From: Noviherbaspirillum soli
GTDB lineage: Bacteria; Pseudomonadota; Gammaproteobacteria; Burkholderiales; Burkholderiaceae_D
Assembly (NCBI RefSeq): GCF_015352955.1
Contig: NZ_JACYOX010000003.1
Coordinates: 1 to 64,000 of the forward strand
DNA length: 64,000 nucleotides
Reading direction: 5' to 3'
Position numbers and translations under genes: made by a program. Below, piece after piece: positions 1 to 12,220 of the stretch (position 1 is its first letter; each line of letters begins with the position of its first letter). The notes under the pieces were generated by a model. That model was not told where the DNA came from. It saw nothing but the letters and a program-made list of their open reading frames with translations, and did not search any database.

Positions 1-168
1 TGGCAGGTTCCGAAGAACCGTCGCTCACTCAAAATACTGACAGACCGATTCTTGCGAATCGTTCTACTTCTTTGTTGTGAGCACTTGCTTAATAGTTGAG
101 CATCCGGCGTTGCCGCCGGCGCACTTCGTCAAGTGCCCACACTTATCGGTTGTTGGTTGTTAAAGAAC
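1..168 (-). promoter_or_regulatory. rRNA operon leader (5' of a 16S gene outside the window)
   Basis: Read on the minus strand this is a typical betaproteobacterial rRNA leader. It starts with a boxA-like antitermination element (GTTCTTTAA, 160-168) and continues through a string of short hairpins: GCACTT/AAGTGC at 121-136, CGATTC/GAATCG at 46-61, and GGTTC/GAACC with a UUCG tetraloop on the RNA strand at 6-19. No coding sequence fits. By analogy with Burkholderiales operons, the mature 16S rRNA should begin shortly beyond base 1. The gene itself is not visible, so this is inferred from the leader only. Confidence 0.7.
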
Positions 169-253
169 CGGGCAATTCAGTCTGCTGCCAGCCGTCCCGG
201 GGGACTTGCCGGCTGCTGCGAAGCGTTGTGTTCGTCAGCAGCAGAGAGGCGAG

Positions 254-282
254 ATTATGTGGCTTTTGCTGTTTGGCGTCAA
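254..282 (-). promoter_or_regulatory. rRNA operon promoter, proximal
   Basis: On the minus strand a -35 box TTGACG (277-282) and a -10 box CATAAT (254-259) are separated by exactly 17 bases. They lie about 85 bases upstream of the boxA-like element of the rRNA leader. An A-rich tract that could act as an UP element lies just upstream (285-310). Confidence 0.65.
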
Positions 283-369
283 CAGTTTTTTTTCGCTTCG
301 CTTCAAAAAAACCGGACCAGCATGCTGCCTTTTTCCGCCCCCGCCGCGCTGTTCTGCGGCGGGAGGCGA

Positions 370-399
370 ACTATAGCAAAGCCCGGTTTTGGAATGCAA
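370..399 (-). promoter_or_regulatory. rRNA operon promoter, distal
   Basis: Second minus-strand promoter of the tandem pair: -35 TTGCAT (394-399), 18-base spacer, -10 TATAGT (370-375). A GC-rich hairpin (about 341-364) lies just downstream. Two tandem promoters ahead of a boxA-bearing leader is the usual rrn arrangement. Nothing else is recognised in the remaining 400-662 stretch. Confidence 0.55.
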
Positions 400-662
400 G
401 GGGTGGGACATACATTTTTTCACGCAGCCCCATTTGTTCATTCATTCTTCAGGGCTACCAAGATTAGAGCGAAGTGATCTGAGCCGCTTCTGAGCCGCTT
501 ATCAAGGAATTTTCCGCTTGCTAGCCAATAGCCGAGATAAACGTATTGGCCCTGGCGAGTTCAGCATTTCGTAACATTGCTTATTGTCAAACAAATCGCA
601 AAATTGTCTTTATTGCAATTTTATTGATGCTACGATAATTTCCCATAACAAGGGAGTCCACC

Positions 663-989
663 ATGATAATCAAGATGCTGCTCGAAGAAGCCGGTCAGTT
701 CTTTTATTGCGAAGCCAGAAAGGTGGCTCCTCATTCCTTTGAAGGCATCGTGCACTTCCTGCACAAGGTAGGCGACGGGAATGCTTTCGTCCGCGATAAA
801 AGCCATGCCGTGAGCAAGAAATTCGGCACGCGTACCGATGCGCTTACTGCCGCGGAATGCTATGGAAAGCAGATTGCCAATCGTCGCGGACGCCTCCCTG
901 CAGACGAAAAGGAAGAATCGGATTACTGCAGCAGCCTGCAGTCGCCAGGCTGGCCGAGCGGCCCGGCTTTGGGAAAAGCTGCCCGCTAA
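663..989 (+). CDS. hypothetical protein, 108 aa
   Basis: Unrecognised small cytoplasmic protein. The ATG is preceded by a good ribosome binding site (GGGAG, 7 bases upstream) and an AT-rich region that could hold a promoter, which supports expression. It has no signal peptide or membrane segment, and the middle is rich in Lys/Arg and Asp. It faces the CHRD lipoprotein gene convergently with only 38 bases between the stop codons. No family assigned. The C-terminal third is low-complexity, so the true homologous part may end before residue 90. Confidence 0.5.
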   Translation: MIIKMLLEEAGQFFYCEARKVAPHSFEGIVHFLHKVGDGNAFVRDKSHAVSKKFGTRTDALTAAECYGKQIANRRGRLPADEKEESDYCSSLQSPGWPSGPALGKAAR

Positions 990-1027
990 CCTCTTGTTGA
1001 TGCGCGAAGTTGGCGGGCGCGTTCACA

Positions 1028-1471
1028 TCACGGTTTTATTTGCATCCGCACTTCGCCGCCTGGATGGGCGGCACTATGGACGTTGACGTAGAGGCCACCG
1101 TTCATATATGCGGCATATTGAGCGTCGCTTAATCGTGAGCCAGCGGGCACCGCGAACGTCGTTGCAGATGCCTTGGCAAGCGGAATGATCACGGGGCCAT
1201 TGGTCCCTGCAGCCCCCTGGTGAATATGCGCTGCCATTCCTTCCATGCCCGTCACGATGACGGAACCGCTTACGGTTCGATCGGCCGCCACGGTAATTGT
1301 GCTTCGTCCCGACGCGGCAGTCGAGACCGGAGGCACTTCCTGTGCGCCGGTTAATGGGGCACTGGTCTTTTCAACGATGCCACCGCCTGTGCCAGGCAAC
1401 GCAGAACAGGCTGACAGCAGTATGGCGGTTGCAATAAGAGCTGTCCTTGATTTCAAAGCGAGATGAGTCAT
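1028..1471 (-). CDS. CHRD domain lipoprotein
   Basis: Probable outer-membrane or periplasmic lipoprotein of 147 aa. The start at 1471 is chosen because CGGAGG lies 6 bases upstream and the product then opens with a lipoprotein signal peptide (hydrophobic stretch ending LLSAC, Cys about residue 22). The mature part is a CHRD domain: the opening 'APLTGAQEVPPV', the central 'AAHIHQGAAGTNGPV' and the closing 'YVNVHSAAHPGGEVR' are hallmark segments. CHRD domains occur in chordin and in many bacterial exported proteins; the biochemical role in bacteria is unclear. A longer in-frame reading to 1570 exists but lacks a ribosome binding site. Confidence 0.85.
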   Translation of the reverse strand: MTHLALKSRTALIATAILLSACSALPGTGGGIVEKTSAPLTGAQEVPPVSTAASGRSTITVAADRTVSGSVIVTGMEGMAAHIHQGAAGTNGPVIIPLAKASATTFAVPAGSRLSDAQYAAYMNGGLYVNVHSAAHPGGEVRMQIKP

Positions 1472-1633
1472 GTCATGCCTCCGGTGTGAGTATTCTTGAT
1501 TTGCCCCGAAACACATCAACTGCATCGAGCAATTACCGATATCTACCCGACCAGCCATTGTCGTACACAATGCTGCTCGCCGTCGAGCGGCTCATGCGCC
1601 CCTGTCAGTGGAGGCGAGCATGAGCCGAATCAG

Positions 1634-5266
<3,633 letters not shown>

Positions 5267-5758
5267 ATGCATTCCTCTCGTACCGTTGATGGAAGAAGTG
5301 GGTGTCATGCATGCCAGCGCTTTGCGAGGCGGGCACCCGGGACGTCGCTGCTTTTCAGGGTGTGGTCTAAATTTTTTCGCAATATTATCTTTACACAGAC
5401 AAGACGTACATGATTTTTCATATACTTTATCGATAAATATTGTTTGTTAATATCTGATTTATTTGTTTAATATGGGAGGAATAATTGCGTCGGTGGCAGA
5501 AATATCAGGTTCACATAATGTCTCACCTTTCATTTTTGGATGTACCCACCAACTTCGATCAGGCCTGCTGCCGGATGGATAAATGCTGGTTTGCGCGGGC
5601 TGTTACATGAGAAAGGCACGACTGATGATTCATTTGTCGAGGCAGTGCCAGCGGGTTAAAAACAAGAATTTTTGAGCCGGTCTCGATGCGTGCGGACGGC
5701 AGGTCCAGTCAAGTTGGCTTACTCAACAAAAGGGTTGAACAAACAGGAGTCAGGAATC
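5267..5758. promoter_or_regulatory. divergent intergenic control region
   Basis: AT-rich stretch between the oxoprolinase and regulator genes. It contains a perfect 12-bp palindrome TTTATCGATAAA (5426-5437) flanked by very AT-rich sequence, a plausible operator for the winged-helix regulator. No open reading frame in it looks real. Promoter boxes for either gene are not clear enough to assign. Confidence 0.4.
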
Positions 5759-6337
5759 ATGCCCAAGGAAAAAATTGCTGCAGGTGACAAGACAGGCGCT
5801 GGCGACAGTACGCCGGCGGAGTTGGCCCCGGCCGTTAAAACACCGATCGTCTCGTCCGCTCATCTCGCTTCCGGACGCAGCGCCGAATTGAGCGAGTTCG
5901 AATTCGGCATGATCATCGCCAGCAATGCATTCAACCGTTGGGCCGTACGCTGCATGACGGCTGCCGGCGTGACGGACATGACCATCACCGATGTGCTGGT
6001 GCTGCACCATATCAATCATCGGGCACGTGAAAAGAAGCTGGCCGACATTGCCTTCATCCTGAATATCGAAGACACCCATGTCGTTAATTACTCCCTTAAA
6101 AAACTGCAGGGCCTGGGGTTGGTGAAGACGGAAAAGCGCGGCAAGGAGGTGCTTTATTCGACGAACGAGAAAGGTCAGGCGCTATGCCAGCGTTATCACG
6201 AGATCCGCGAGCAGGTACTGGTGTCCGGGCTGACTGGAAGCGGCACCGAGGGCTTCGAACTCAGCGAGCTGGCGCGCTTCCTGCGCGTGCTGTCCGGTCT
6301 GTACGAGCAGGCTGCACGGGCTGCGGCTTCGCTGTAG
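5759..6337 (+). CDS. MarR-family winged-helix regulator
   Basis: Transcriptional regulator of 192 aa. Start at 5759 follows AGGAGTCAGGAATC, a strong ribosome binding site. After a disordered N-terminal 45 residues the protein has a MarR-like fold: a helical segment, a helix-turn-helix around 'KLADIAFILNIEDTHVVNYSLKKL' and a wing ending 'KRGKEVLYSTNEKG', followed by a C-terminal dimerisation helix. Proteins of this kind bind palindromic operators as dimers and usually respond to a small molecule. Divergent orientation from the oxoprolinase gene suggests that gene as target, an inference from context. Confidence 0.8.
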   Translation: MPKEKIAAGDKTGAGDSTPAELAPAVKTPIVSSAHLASGRSAELSEFEFGMIIASNAFNRWAVRCMTAAGVTDMTITDVLVLHHINHRAREKKLADIAFILNIEDTHVVNYSLKKLQGLGLVKTEKRGKEVLYSTNEKGQALCQRYHEIREQVLVSGLTGSGTEGFELSELARFLRVLSGLYEQAARAAASL

Positions 6338-6618
6338 GTTTTGCCGGGCACGCTGCTGGCAGGCGACTGGCATTGCTCTGGTCTGCATTGCTCCGACAGA
6401 CTTTCCTGATGGCGTCGATGTAACGCATTCATTTCCCCAGCGGAACGACCTTCTCCGCCTGGTTACGCATCTGAAGCAATCCGGGCAGCATTGCCTCGTC
6501 CGGACAACTTGCAACTGGCCGCGCCACACTGGCAAACCGCTTGATTCGTTTTCGGTTCGTTCTTGGCAATCAAATGGCGAACGGCCAATTTTTACAAGAT
6601 GATTGCCGGGAGAATACC

Positions 6619-7968
6619 TTGACCAAGTCCACTGTGTTATGCGTCGCCGCTTTACTGATCACTCATGCCTCCGCTTATGCGGCGGATTCAAAACCGTATA
6701 TCGGGGAAGACCTGCAACTGCGCGTAAATGGCAAACCCTTCTTTATCCGCGGCATGGCTTATGCGCCCGAACCGCTGGGCTTTCCGGGAAACGCAATGCA
6801 AACCAAGAGCCAATACGGCTGGAATTATAGCCAGGGCGCCTGGCTTTGCGGACCGGCGAATCAGTATGCGCCAAACGACTGGCAATCTCCCTGCGCGGAT
6901 GACGACCTGGTTGGTACGCTCATCCTCGGTACCTCTGCCAACTCTGCCTACAACACGGCAATCCAGGATAAGTGGAAGCGCGATCTGGACACGATGAAAA
7001 AGATGGGGGTCAATACGCTGCGGCTTTATAACGTCAACCCGGCCGGGAAGAATCATCTACCCTTTCTTGATGCAGTCGCCGAGCGCGGCATGTACGTGAT
7101 TTACCCGGCCCTGTCCAATTACCTCGCGCGCGAAACGCCAGGCGGCTTCAAGAAAGAACTGGTGCAGGCAATTGTGAGCGAGACCTGTCCTGGAAAAGTC
7201 CAGCATCCGGCCATACTGGCTTATACCGCAGGCAATGAAGTTACGCCTATCCAAGATCAGGAAGATGCGAGCCGTATCCAGCAAACGATGGAGATCGTCA
7301 AGGCGACCTGCCCTGGCGCACTGGTGACCTATGCCCACAATGACAACCCGCCGGACTGGGTGATGGCAAACAACCAGAATGGTGAAAGCCCATTGATGGA
7401 AAAGTTTCCGCTGATGGACTTTCTGACTGTGAATATCTACCGGAAAAATCCCAGCAACGGCGATATCGATGCTTATCACAAACTCTTCTATAGCGACATC
7501 AAGGGCGTGACTGAAAAGTACCGGAAGCCATTCCTGATCGGGGAAACCGGCGAACACCAGAATGATCGCTTCAAGCCGTTCTGGTTCAATCATGAATGGC
7601 AATACGTGGTGGCCAATTCAACGCCGGTAGGCAATCTGGGCGCCGTATTCTTTTCCTATAACGACGAGCCCATCAAGAAGTCGAGGTCCGGCACATCGAA
7701 TGACGTGTACATGGGCATCGTTTCAGCCGACCTTGCTCCGTTGGACAAGAAAGACCAGGCCATCGATCCTCCCGATCGCTTCAAGGCCGCTGATTACCAG
7801 GGCATTCCCGACTACACCGATGGCGGCTATCTGATCCAGCATGCCGGCTCGAAGAAAGGCGCCGGGCGCTACGAGATGTTCGTCAATGATGGCAAGGGCA
7901 TCGCCGGCTGCAGCTTTGTCGGCGCGCCCAGCCCCGCTGGCATCGGCGCCTGCGCGGCGGCAAAGTAG
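6619..7968 (+). CDS. secreted glycoside hydrolase-like (TIM barrel) protein
   Basis: Exported carbohydrate-active protein of 449 aa. The best start is a TTG at 6619, with GGGAG 6 bases upstream and a clean signal peptide (VLCVAALLITHASAYAA) following; an ATG at 6574 lacks a ribosome binding site. The mature protein resembles the glucanosyltransferase/GH72-GH5-like superfamily: 'FFIRGMAY' near the N-terminus, 'GVNTLRLYNV' strand, 'AYTAGNEV' with the likely acid/base Glu, and 'FLIGETGEHQ' with the likely nucleophile Glu. It may cleave or transfer beta-glucans in the periplasm or outside the cell; the substrate is not determinable. It stands alone, convergent with an alcohol dehydrogenase gene. 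Confidence 0.75.
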   Translation: MTKSTVLCVAALLITHASAYAADSKPYIGEDLQLRVNGKPFFIRGMAYAPEPLGFPGNAMQTKSQYGWNYSQGAWLCGPANQYAPNDWQSPCADDDLVGTLILGTSANSAYNTAIQDKWKRDLDTMKKMGVNTLRLYNVNPAGKNHLPFLDAVAERGMYVIYPALSNYLARETPGGFKKELVQAIVSETCPGKVQHPAILAYTAGNEVTPIQDQEDASRIQQTMEIVKATCPGALVTYAHNDNPPDWVMANNQNGESPLMEKFPLMDFLTVNIYRKNPSNGDIDAYHKLFYSDIKGVTEKYRKPFLIGETGEHQNDRFKPFWFNHEWQYVVANSTPVGNLGAVFFSYNDEPIKKSRSGTSNDVYMGIVSADLAPLDKKDQAIDPPDRFKAADYQGIPDYTDGGYLIQHAGSKKGAGRYEMFVNDGKGIAGCSFVGAPSPAGIGACAAAK

Positions 7969-7989
7969 ACGCGACGCCGCCGCCGGGCG

Positions 7990-9102
7990 TCATTCGAAGA
8001 CGATGACGCCGCGCGCGGCATTGCGGCCGGCCTGCATGTCGGCGAAGGCCTGCGGCGCTTCATCGATCGTGTAGGTGCGGCTGATCAGCTCATCGAGCTT
8101 CAGCCTGTGGTTGCGGTAAAGACCAATCAGACGCGGGAAGTCCTCGCGCGGCCGGGCCGAGCCGAAGTAGCTGCCGGTCAGGGTCTTTTCGCCGAAGGTC
8201 AGTGTTGCGGTGCGTATCGAGGTGATGTCCTTCTGCCCCGCCACGCCCACCACCACCGCGGTGCCGCCCTTGCGCAGGACGCCATATGCCTGGGCTGCGA
8301 TCTCGCCCAGACCAACGCATTCGAAGGCATAGTCGGCGCCCCCCTCGGTCAGCTTCAGGATGGCCTTGACCACGTTCTCCTGGCCGGCGCTGTTGACGAC
8401 ATGCGTCGCGCCAAATTGCCGGGCTGCTTCCAGCTTGGCGTCGGACGTGTCGACGGCGACGATCATCCGGGCGCCGGCAATGGCGCATCCCTGGATCGCA
8501 TTCAGGCCAACGCCGCCGCAGCCAAAGATGACCGTGACCGACCCCGCATCCACGCGCGCGGTGTTGACGGCGGCGCCGTAGCCGGTCATGACGCCGCAGC
8601 CGATCAAGGCCGCCTTGTCGAGCGGCATCTGCTGGTCGACCTTGACGACATTATCGATGTGCAGCGTGGCGTATTCGGCCATCACGCCGCAGCCGGAAAA
8701 GACATGCAGACGGTTGCCCGCCAGGTCGCGGACGCGGGTGGTGCCGTCAGGCAGGCTGATGGCCGCCTTGGCCGCCTGGTCGCACAGCTGCGGCCGGCCG
8801 GTCTGGCAGTAGCGGCATTTGCCGCACATGCTGACGAAGGAACTGACGACATGGTCGCCAACCTTGTAATCGGATACGCCTTCGCCCACTGCCACGATGC
8901 GACCGGCGCCTTCATGTCCCAGTACCACTGGCGGCGGAAACGGAATGGTGCCGTTGGTGGCCGACAGGTCGCTGTGGCAGACGCCGCAGGCAGCCAGCTT
9001 GATCATGACCTCGCCGTGGCGTGGCGGCTCGACGATGATTTCCTCTACCGTCACTGGTTGATTGATTTCACGGCAGATCACCGCTTTCGCACGCTGTTCC
9101 AT
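7990..9102 (-). CDS. zinc-dependent alcohol dehydrogenase
   Basis: Medium-chain alcohol dehydrogenase of 370 aa. The catalytic zinc ligands are visible as Cys39 in 'ACGVCHSD' and His63-Glu64 in 'LGHEGAG'; the structural zinc is held by Cys93, 96, 99 and 107 in 'MCGKCRYCQTGRPQLC'. The Rossmann motif GCGGVG near residue 195 followed by 'VDTSD' indicates NAD preference. It resembles the class III / NDMA-type Zn alcohol dehydrogenases. Start at 9102 is selected because AAGGGA lies 8 bases upstream; the longer reading frame to 9186 has no such site. The physiological alcohol is unknown. Confidence 0.88.
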   Translation of the reverse strand: MEQRAKAVICREINQPVTVEEIIVEPPRHGEVMIKLAACGVCHSDLSATNGTIPFPPPVVLGHEGAGRIVAVGEGVSDYKVGDHVVSSFVSMCGKCRYCQTGRPQLCDQAAKAAISLPDGTTRVRDLAGNRLHVFSGCGVMAEYATLHIDNVVKVDQQMPLDKAALIGCGVMTGYGAAVNTARVDAGSVTVIFGCGGVGLNAIQGCAIAGARMIVAVDTSDAKLEAARQFGATHVVNSAGQENVVKAILKLTEGGADYAFECVGLGEIAAQAYGVLRKGGTAVVVGVAGQKDITSIRTATLTFGEKTLTGSYFGSARPREDFPRLIGLYRNHRLKLDELISRTYTIDEAPQAFADMQAGRNAARGVIVFE

Positions 9103-9264
9103 ATTCGGTTTCCCTTTTAATGAATGCTTCAGGCCGCCAGACCTTAAAGGCAAGCGGCAGTGCTTGTCAATCCGGTCACCATTCATCGCAGCAGCAACGG
9201 CGCCGGCAGGCCGGTCCGGTCATGCGATGGCGAAACCCCGGCGCCGTACTGAACTTTCGCCGCG

Positions 9265-10977
9265 TTGTCAGTCCAACTTTTTCCCGGCGCAAGGCGCCTG
9301 TTTTCGGGTGCGGCTATGGCAGGAACTTCGACATGGATCATCTCGGCGCTCGCCCTGAGCATGCTCACCGCCTGCGGCGGTGGCGGCGGTGGTGGCGGCG
9401 ATAACGCGGCGCAGGGCGCAACGCCTGCTGCGCCGGCAGTTGCCGGACCGGCCTCCAACCCAGATACGGCCGCCGGCAACCAGCCCGATCCGCTATATGC
9501 CAGCCAGTGGCACCTGAAAAATACCGGCCAGACAGCCGGGGTGGGACCGGCGGCCACGGCTGGCCAGGATGTGAATGTCGAACCGGTATGGAACAGCTGC
9601 AGCGATAACGGCAAATGCAAGGGAGAAGGCGTTGCGATTGCCGTGGTCGACCGGGGCGTGGAAATCGCGCACCGCGATCTCCAGCCGAATGTCTCGACCT
9701 CGCTTGCCGGCCGGGTGTACTCGCTGACCGCGGCACCGTCGAATGGCGACCCGACGCCGGCGCAGACCGACCGCGAGAATGCGCATGGCACGGCGGTGGC
9801 CGGCATCGTCGCCGCGCGCGACAACAATGGCCTGGGCGGACGCGGCGTGGCGCCGCGCGCGACGCTGACGGGCTATGCCCTGCTGCAGGCCAGCACCAAT
9901 AGCAACGAGGCCGATGCGATGGCCTTTCAGGCCGGGGATGTAGCTATTTCCAACAACAGCTGGGGTCCGGCGGATGGCAATGGCCAGCTCGGCGACGCCA
10001 ACTCGCTATGGCGCGATGCGATCGAATTCGGGCTTGCCAGCGGCCGCAACGGCCTGGGCACGATCTACGTCTGGGCCGCCGGCAATGGCTATACCAGCGG
10101 TTTCAACGAACGTTCGACCTACGACGGCTATGCCAGCTATCGGGGTGTGATCGCGGTCGGCGCGCTCAGTGCGCAAGGGCGGCGGGCTTCCTACTCCGAA
10201 CCGGGCGCCAATGTCTGGGTCAGCGCGCCAGGCGGCGAGCCCTGCGCCAACAGCCTGGCCATCATCACCACCGACCTGTCCGGCGCAAAAGGCTACAACA
10301 CCGGCGCGGGCAGTCCCGAACTCGGCGATGCCGATTACACCCGCTGCATGAATGGCACATCGGCGGCGGTTCCCTCGGTATCCGGGGTGATGGCGCTGAT
10401 GCTGCAGGCCAATCCGGCGCTGGGCTGGCGCGATGCCCGCGCGGCGCTGGCCCGGAGCGCGCGCCAGACCGATCCGGCCGACGCTTCCTGGAAGACCAAC
10501 GGCGCCGGGCGCCGCATCAGCGAAGCCTATGGCTTTGGCGCCGTCGATGCCAAGGCTGCGGTGGATGCGGCCCGCGGCTGGGTCAATCTGCCGCCGCAGA
10601 AGGTGTACCGATCGCCGTCGCAGGCGGTGAACCTGCCGATACCCGACAATGCGCCGACCGGCGTGTCGAGCACCCTGACGGTCGCTGGCAGCAACATCGC
10701 GAAAATCGAGTGGGTGGACCTGGTGTTCAATGCCGCCAGCCACCCTTATTCGGGCGACTTGCGCATCGTGCTCACCTCGCCCTCCGGCACCGAGCTGGTG
10801 CTGGCCGACACCCATTTATGCGATGGCCGCTGCGTGCCCTATGACGGCTGGCGCTTTGGCATTGCCCACCTGCTCGATGAAGCCGCGGACGGCGTCTGGA
10901 AGATCAGCGTGAAGGATGGCGCGGTTGATGATGTCGGTAATGTCGACAGCTGGCAGCTGACGGTCTATGGCCACTGA
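9265..10977 (+). CDS. subtilisin-like serine protease with P domain, lacking a propeptide
   Basis: Exported S8 family protease. Residue numbers count from a TTG at 9265; an ATG at 9316 is the alternative and neither has a clear ribosome binding site. A lipobox (LTAC, Cys37) is followed by a nine-Gly tract and a short Ala/Pro linker. The catalytic domain starts at once at 'DPLYASQWHLKNTGQ' (residue 75). The triad is Asp129 (VVDRG), His174 (NAHGTAVAG) and Ser366 (NGTSAAVP), with the oxyanion Asn in 'SNNSWG'. Residues 460-570 form a proprotein-convertase P domain ending 'VDSWQLTVYG'. The usual inhibitory propeptide before the catalytic domain is absent; a matching domain appears to be encoded by the next gene. 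Confidence 0.88.
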   Translation: MSVQLFPGARRLFSGAAMAGTSTWIISALALSMLTACGGGGGGGGDNAAQGATPAAPAVAGPASNPDTAAGNQPDPLYASQWHLKNTGQTAGVGPAATAGQDVNVEPVWNSCSDNGKCKGEGVAIAVVDRGVEIAHRDLQPNVSTSLAGRVYSLTAAPSNGDPTPAQTDRENAHGTAVAGIVAARDNNGLGGRGVAPRATLTGYALLQASTNSNEADAMAFQAGDVAISNNSWGPADGNGQLGDANSLWRDAIEFGLASGRNGLGTIYVWAAGNGYTSGFNERSTYDGYASYRGVIAVGALSAQGRRASYSEPGANVWVSAPGGEPCANSLAIITTDLSGAKGYNTGAGSPELGDADYTRCMNGTSAAVPSVSGVMALMLQANPALGWRDARAALARSARQTDPADASWKTNGAGRRISEAYGFGAVDAKAAVDAARGWVNLPPQKVYRSPSQAVNLPIPDNAPTGVSSTLTVAGSNIAKIEWVDLVFNAASHPYSGDLRIVLTSPSGTELVLADTHLCDGRCVPYDGWRFGIAHLLDEAADGVWKISVKDGAVDDVGNVDSWQLTVYGH

Positions 10978-11005
10978 GCGCTGATCGGCGCGCAAAAGAA
11001 CGGAC

Positions 11006-11060
11006 AGACGACACGACACGACACGACACGACACGAGAAGAGAAGAGAAGAGAAGAGACA
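11006..11060 (+). repeat. pentanucleotide tandem repeats (ACACG)5 and (AGAAG)4
   Basis: Five perfect ACACG units (11011-11035) run directly into four perfect AGAAG units (11036-11055), with one degenerate unit on each side. The tract fills the leader between the protease stop codon and the start of the propeptide-like gene, ending next to its ribosome binding site (GGAG at 11061). Such short tandem repeats can change length by slipped-strand mispairing and so alter spacing in a leader. Confidence 0.9.
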
Positions 11061-11069
11061 GGAGCAGCG

Positions 11070-11609
11070 ATGATGAAGCTTTCCCGGTATGCGGCCATTC
11101 TGATGCTGGCCACTTTCGCCACCCAGGCCTGCGCCCAGGTCAAGGCCGCCCCTGGCAACTATGTCTGGTATGACGGCGGCAAGCCGCGCCAGCTGCGGCT
11201 CGACAGCACGGTGGTGGCGGAATTTGGCGACCGGGCGGAAGGCGGCGGTGAACCGGTCATGCGTGGCAACGGCGTTCGCATCTGGCGCCAGCAGGACCAG
11301 GCGGCAACCCGTGCGGCGGCGGACGGCGCGGCGTCACCCGTGTTTCGCGACAGTGAAGGCGGCGCCATGCGCGCCTTGCCTGGCAATGTGATCGTGCGGC
11401 TGGATCCATCGTGGAGTGCGCAGCAGGTGGCCGACTGGCTGAAGGAAAACCGGCTGTCCGAAGTGCGCCGCTTGCCTATAGGCGGCAATGTGCTGGTGCT
11501 GTCGTCGCCGCCCGGCCTGGCCGCGCTGGAACTGGCCAACCGGCTGCAGCAGTCGGGCCAGGTGGTATCGGCCCAGCCGGAATGGTGGGAGCAGCGCAGC
11601 ACGCGCTAG
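11070..11609 (+). CDS. secreted propeptide-like protein (subtilase I9-like)
   Basis: Small exported protein of 179 aa with a signal peptide (about residues 1-22, cleaved after ATQACAQ). Residues 100-175 resemble the propeptide of subtilases: 'LPGNVIVRLDPSWSAQQVADWL', a middle strand 'GGNVLVLSSPPG', and an end 'VVSAQPEWW' that matches the 'AEPN' end found just before the mature protease in fused enzymes. It lies about 90 bases downstream of a subtilase gene that lacks such a domain, so it may act in trans as folding chaperone and inhibitor. The assignment is by pattern, not by a database match. Ribosome binding site GGAG at 11061. Confidence 0.65.
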   Translation: MMKLSRYAAILMLATFATQACAQVKAAPGNYVWYDGGKPRQLRLDSTVVAEFGDRAEGGGEPVMRGNGVRIWRQQDQAATRAAADGAASPVFRDSEGGAMRALPGNVIVRLDPSWSAQQVADWLKENRLSEVRRLPIGGNVLVLSSPPGLAALELANRLQQSGQVVSAQPEWWEQRSTR

Positions 11610-11689
11610 GTTCAGGGACGGTTTGACACCGCCTGGCGGCCCGTGGATACTCGCCTGCTCGGTAAGCGATGCCAACGGATGTGAGAAGC

Positions 11690-12097
11690 ATGTCAGAAGC
11701 GCCTGTTTTCCCGATACGCAACCCCTGCCCTCCCGGCGCCTGCCAGTGCGACCGCGACCGGCTGCTGGACGATCCGCATGCCGACAGGCGCATCCTGCAG
11801 CTCACCAGGGAAGAGGAGAAACGGCTGGTGGCCCGGATCGAAGCCATTTCTACCTATCAGGACCTGAAGCGCATCGTCCAACGCATGGATCAGCTGCTTG
11901 GGCTGGATGTGCGCATCGAGCCGGGTACGCATGAAGTGCGCACGATGCGCGGTTTCCAGATCCAGCTGAGCGATCGTCCCGGCCTGTGCCGCAAGACCCG
12001 GCAGGCTATTCCGGCGGCAATCCGCCGCTGCCTTGAAAGCCATCCCGAACTGGGCTATGCCATCCTCGATGAACATGGCCTGTTCGGCCCTGGCTAG
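11690..12097 (+). CDS. conserved hypothetical protein, Cys-rich N-terminus
   Basis: Unrecognised 135-aa cytoplasmic protein. The N-terminal 25 residues carry three cysteines in 'NPCPPGACQCDRD', possibly a metal site. The rest is a helical region ('LTREEEKRLVARIEAI') followed by a compact alpha/beta C-terminal part ending 'YAILDEHGLFG'. Start at 11690 is preferred (GTGAGAAGC upstream); a further ATG at 11669 is in frame. No signal peptide. Function unknown. Confidence 0.6.
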   Translation: MSEAPVFPIRNPCPPGACQCDRDRLLDDPHADRRILQLTREEEKRLVARIEAISTYQDLKRIVQRMDQLLGLDVRIEPGTHEVRTMRGFQIQLSDRPGLCRKTRQAIPAAIRRCLESHPELGYAILDEHGLFGPG

Positions 12098-12220
12098 AAC
12101 ACGGTTTCTGGCTTCCTTGCCGCGAGGCAGTACTGAATCTCATCCGTTACGGAACCAAGCTTTCCTGCCCGCCATCGAATAGTCGCGGCCCGCATGCCGC
12201 GACCAGTCAGGGGGAAGCAA

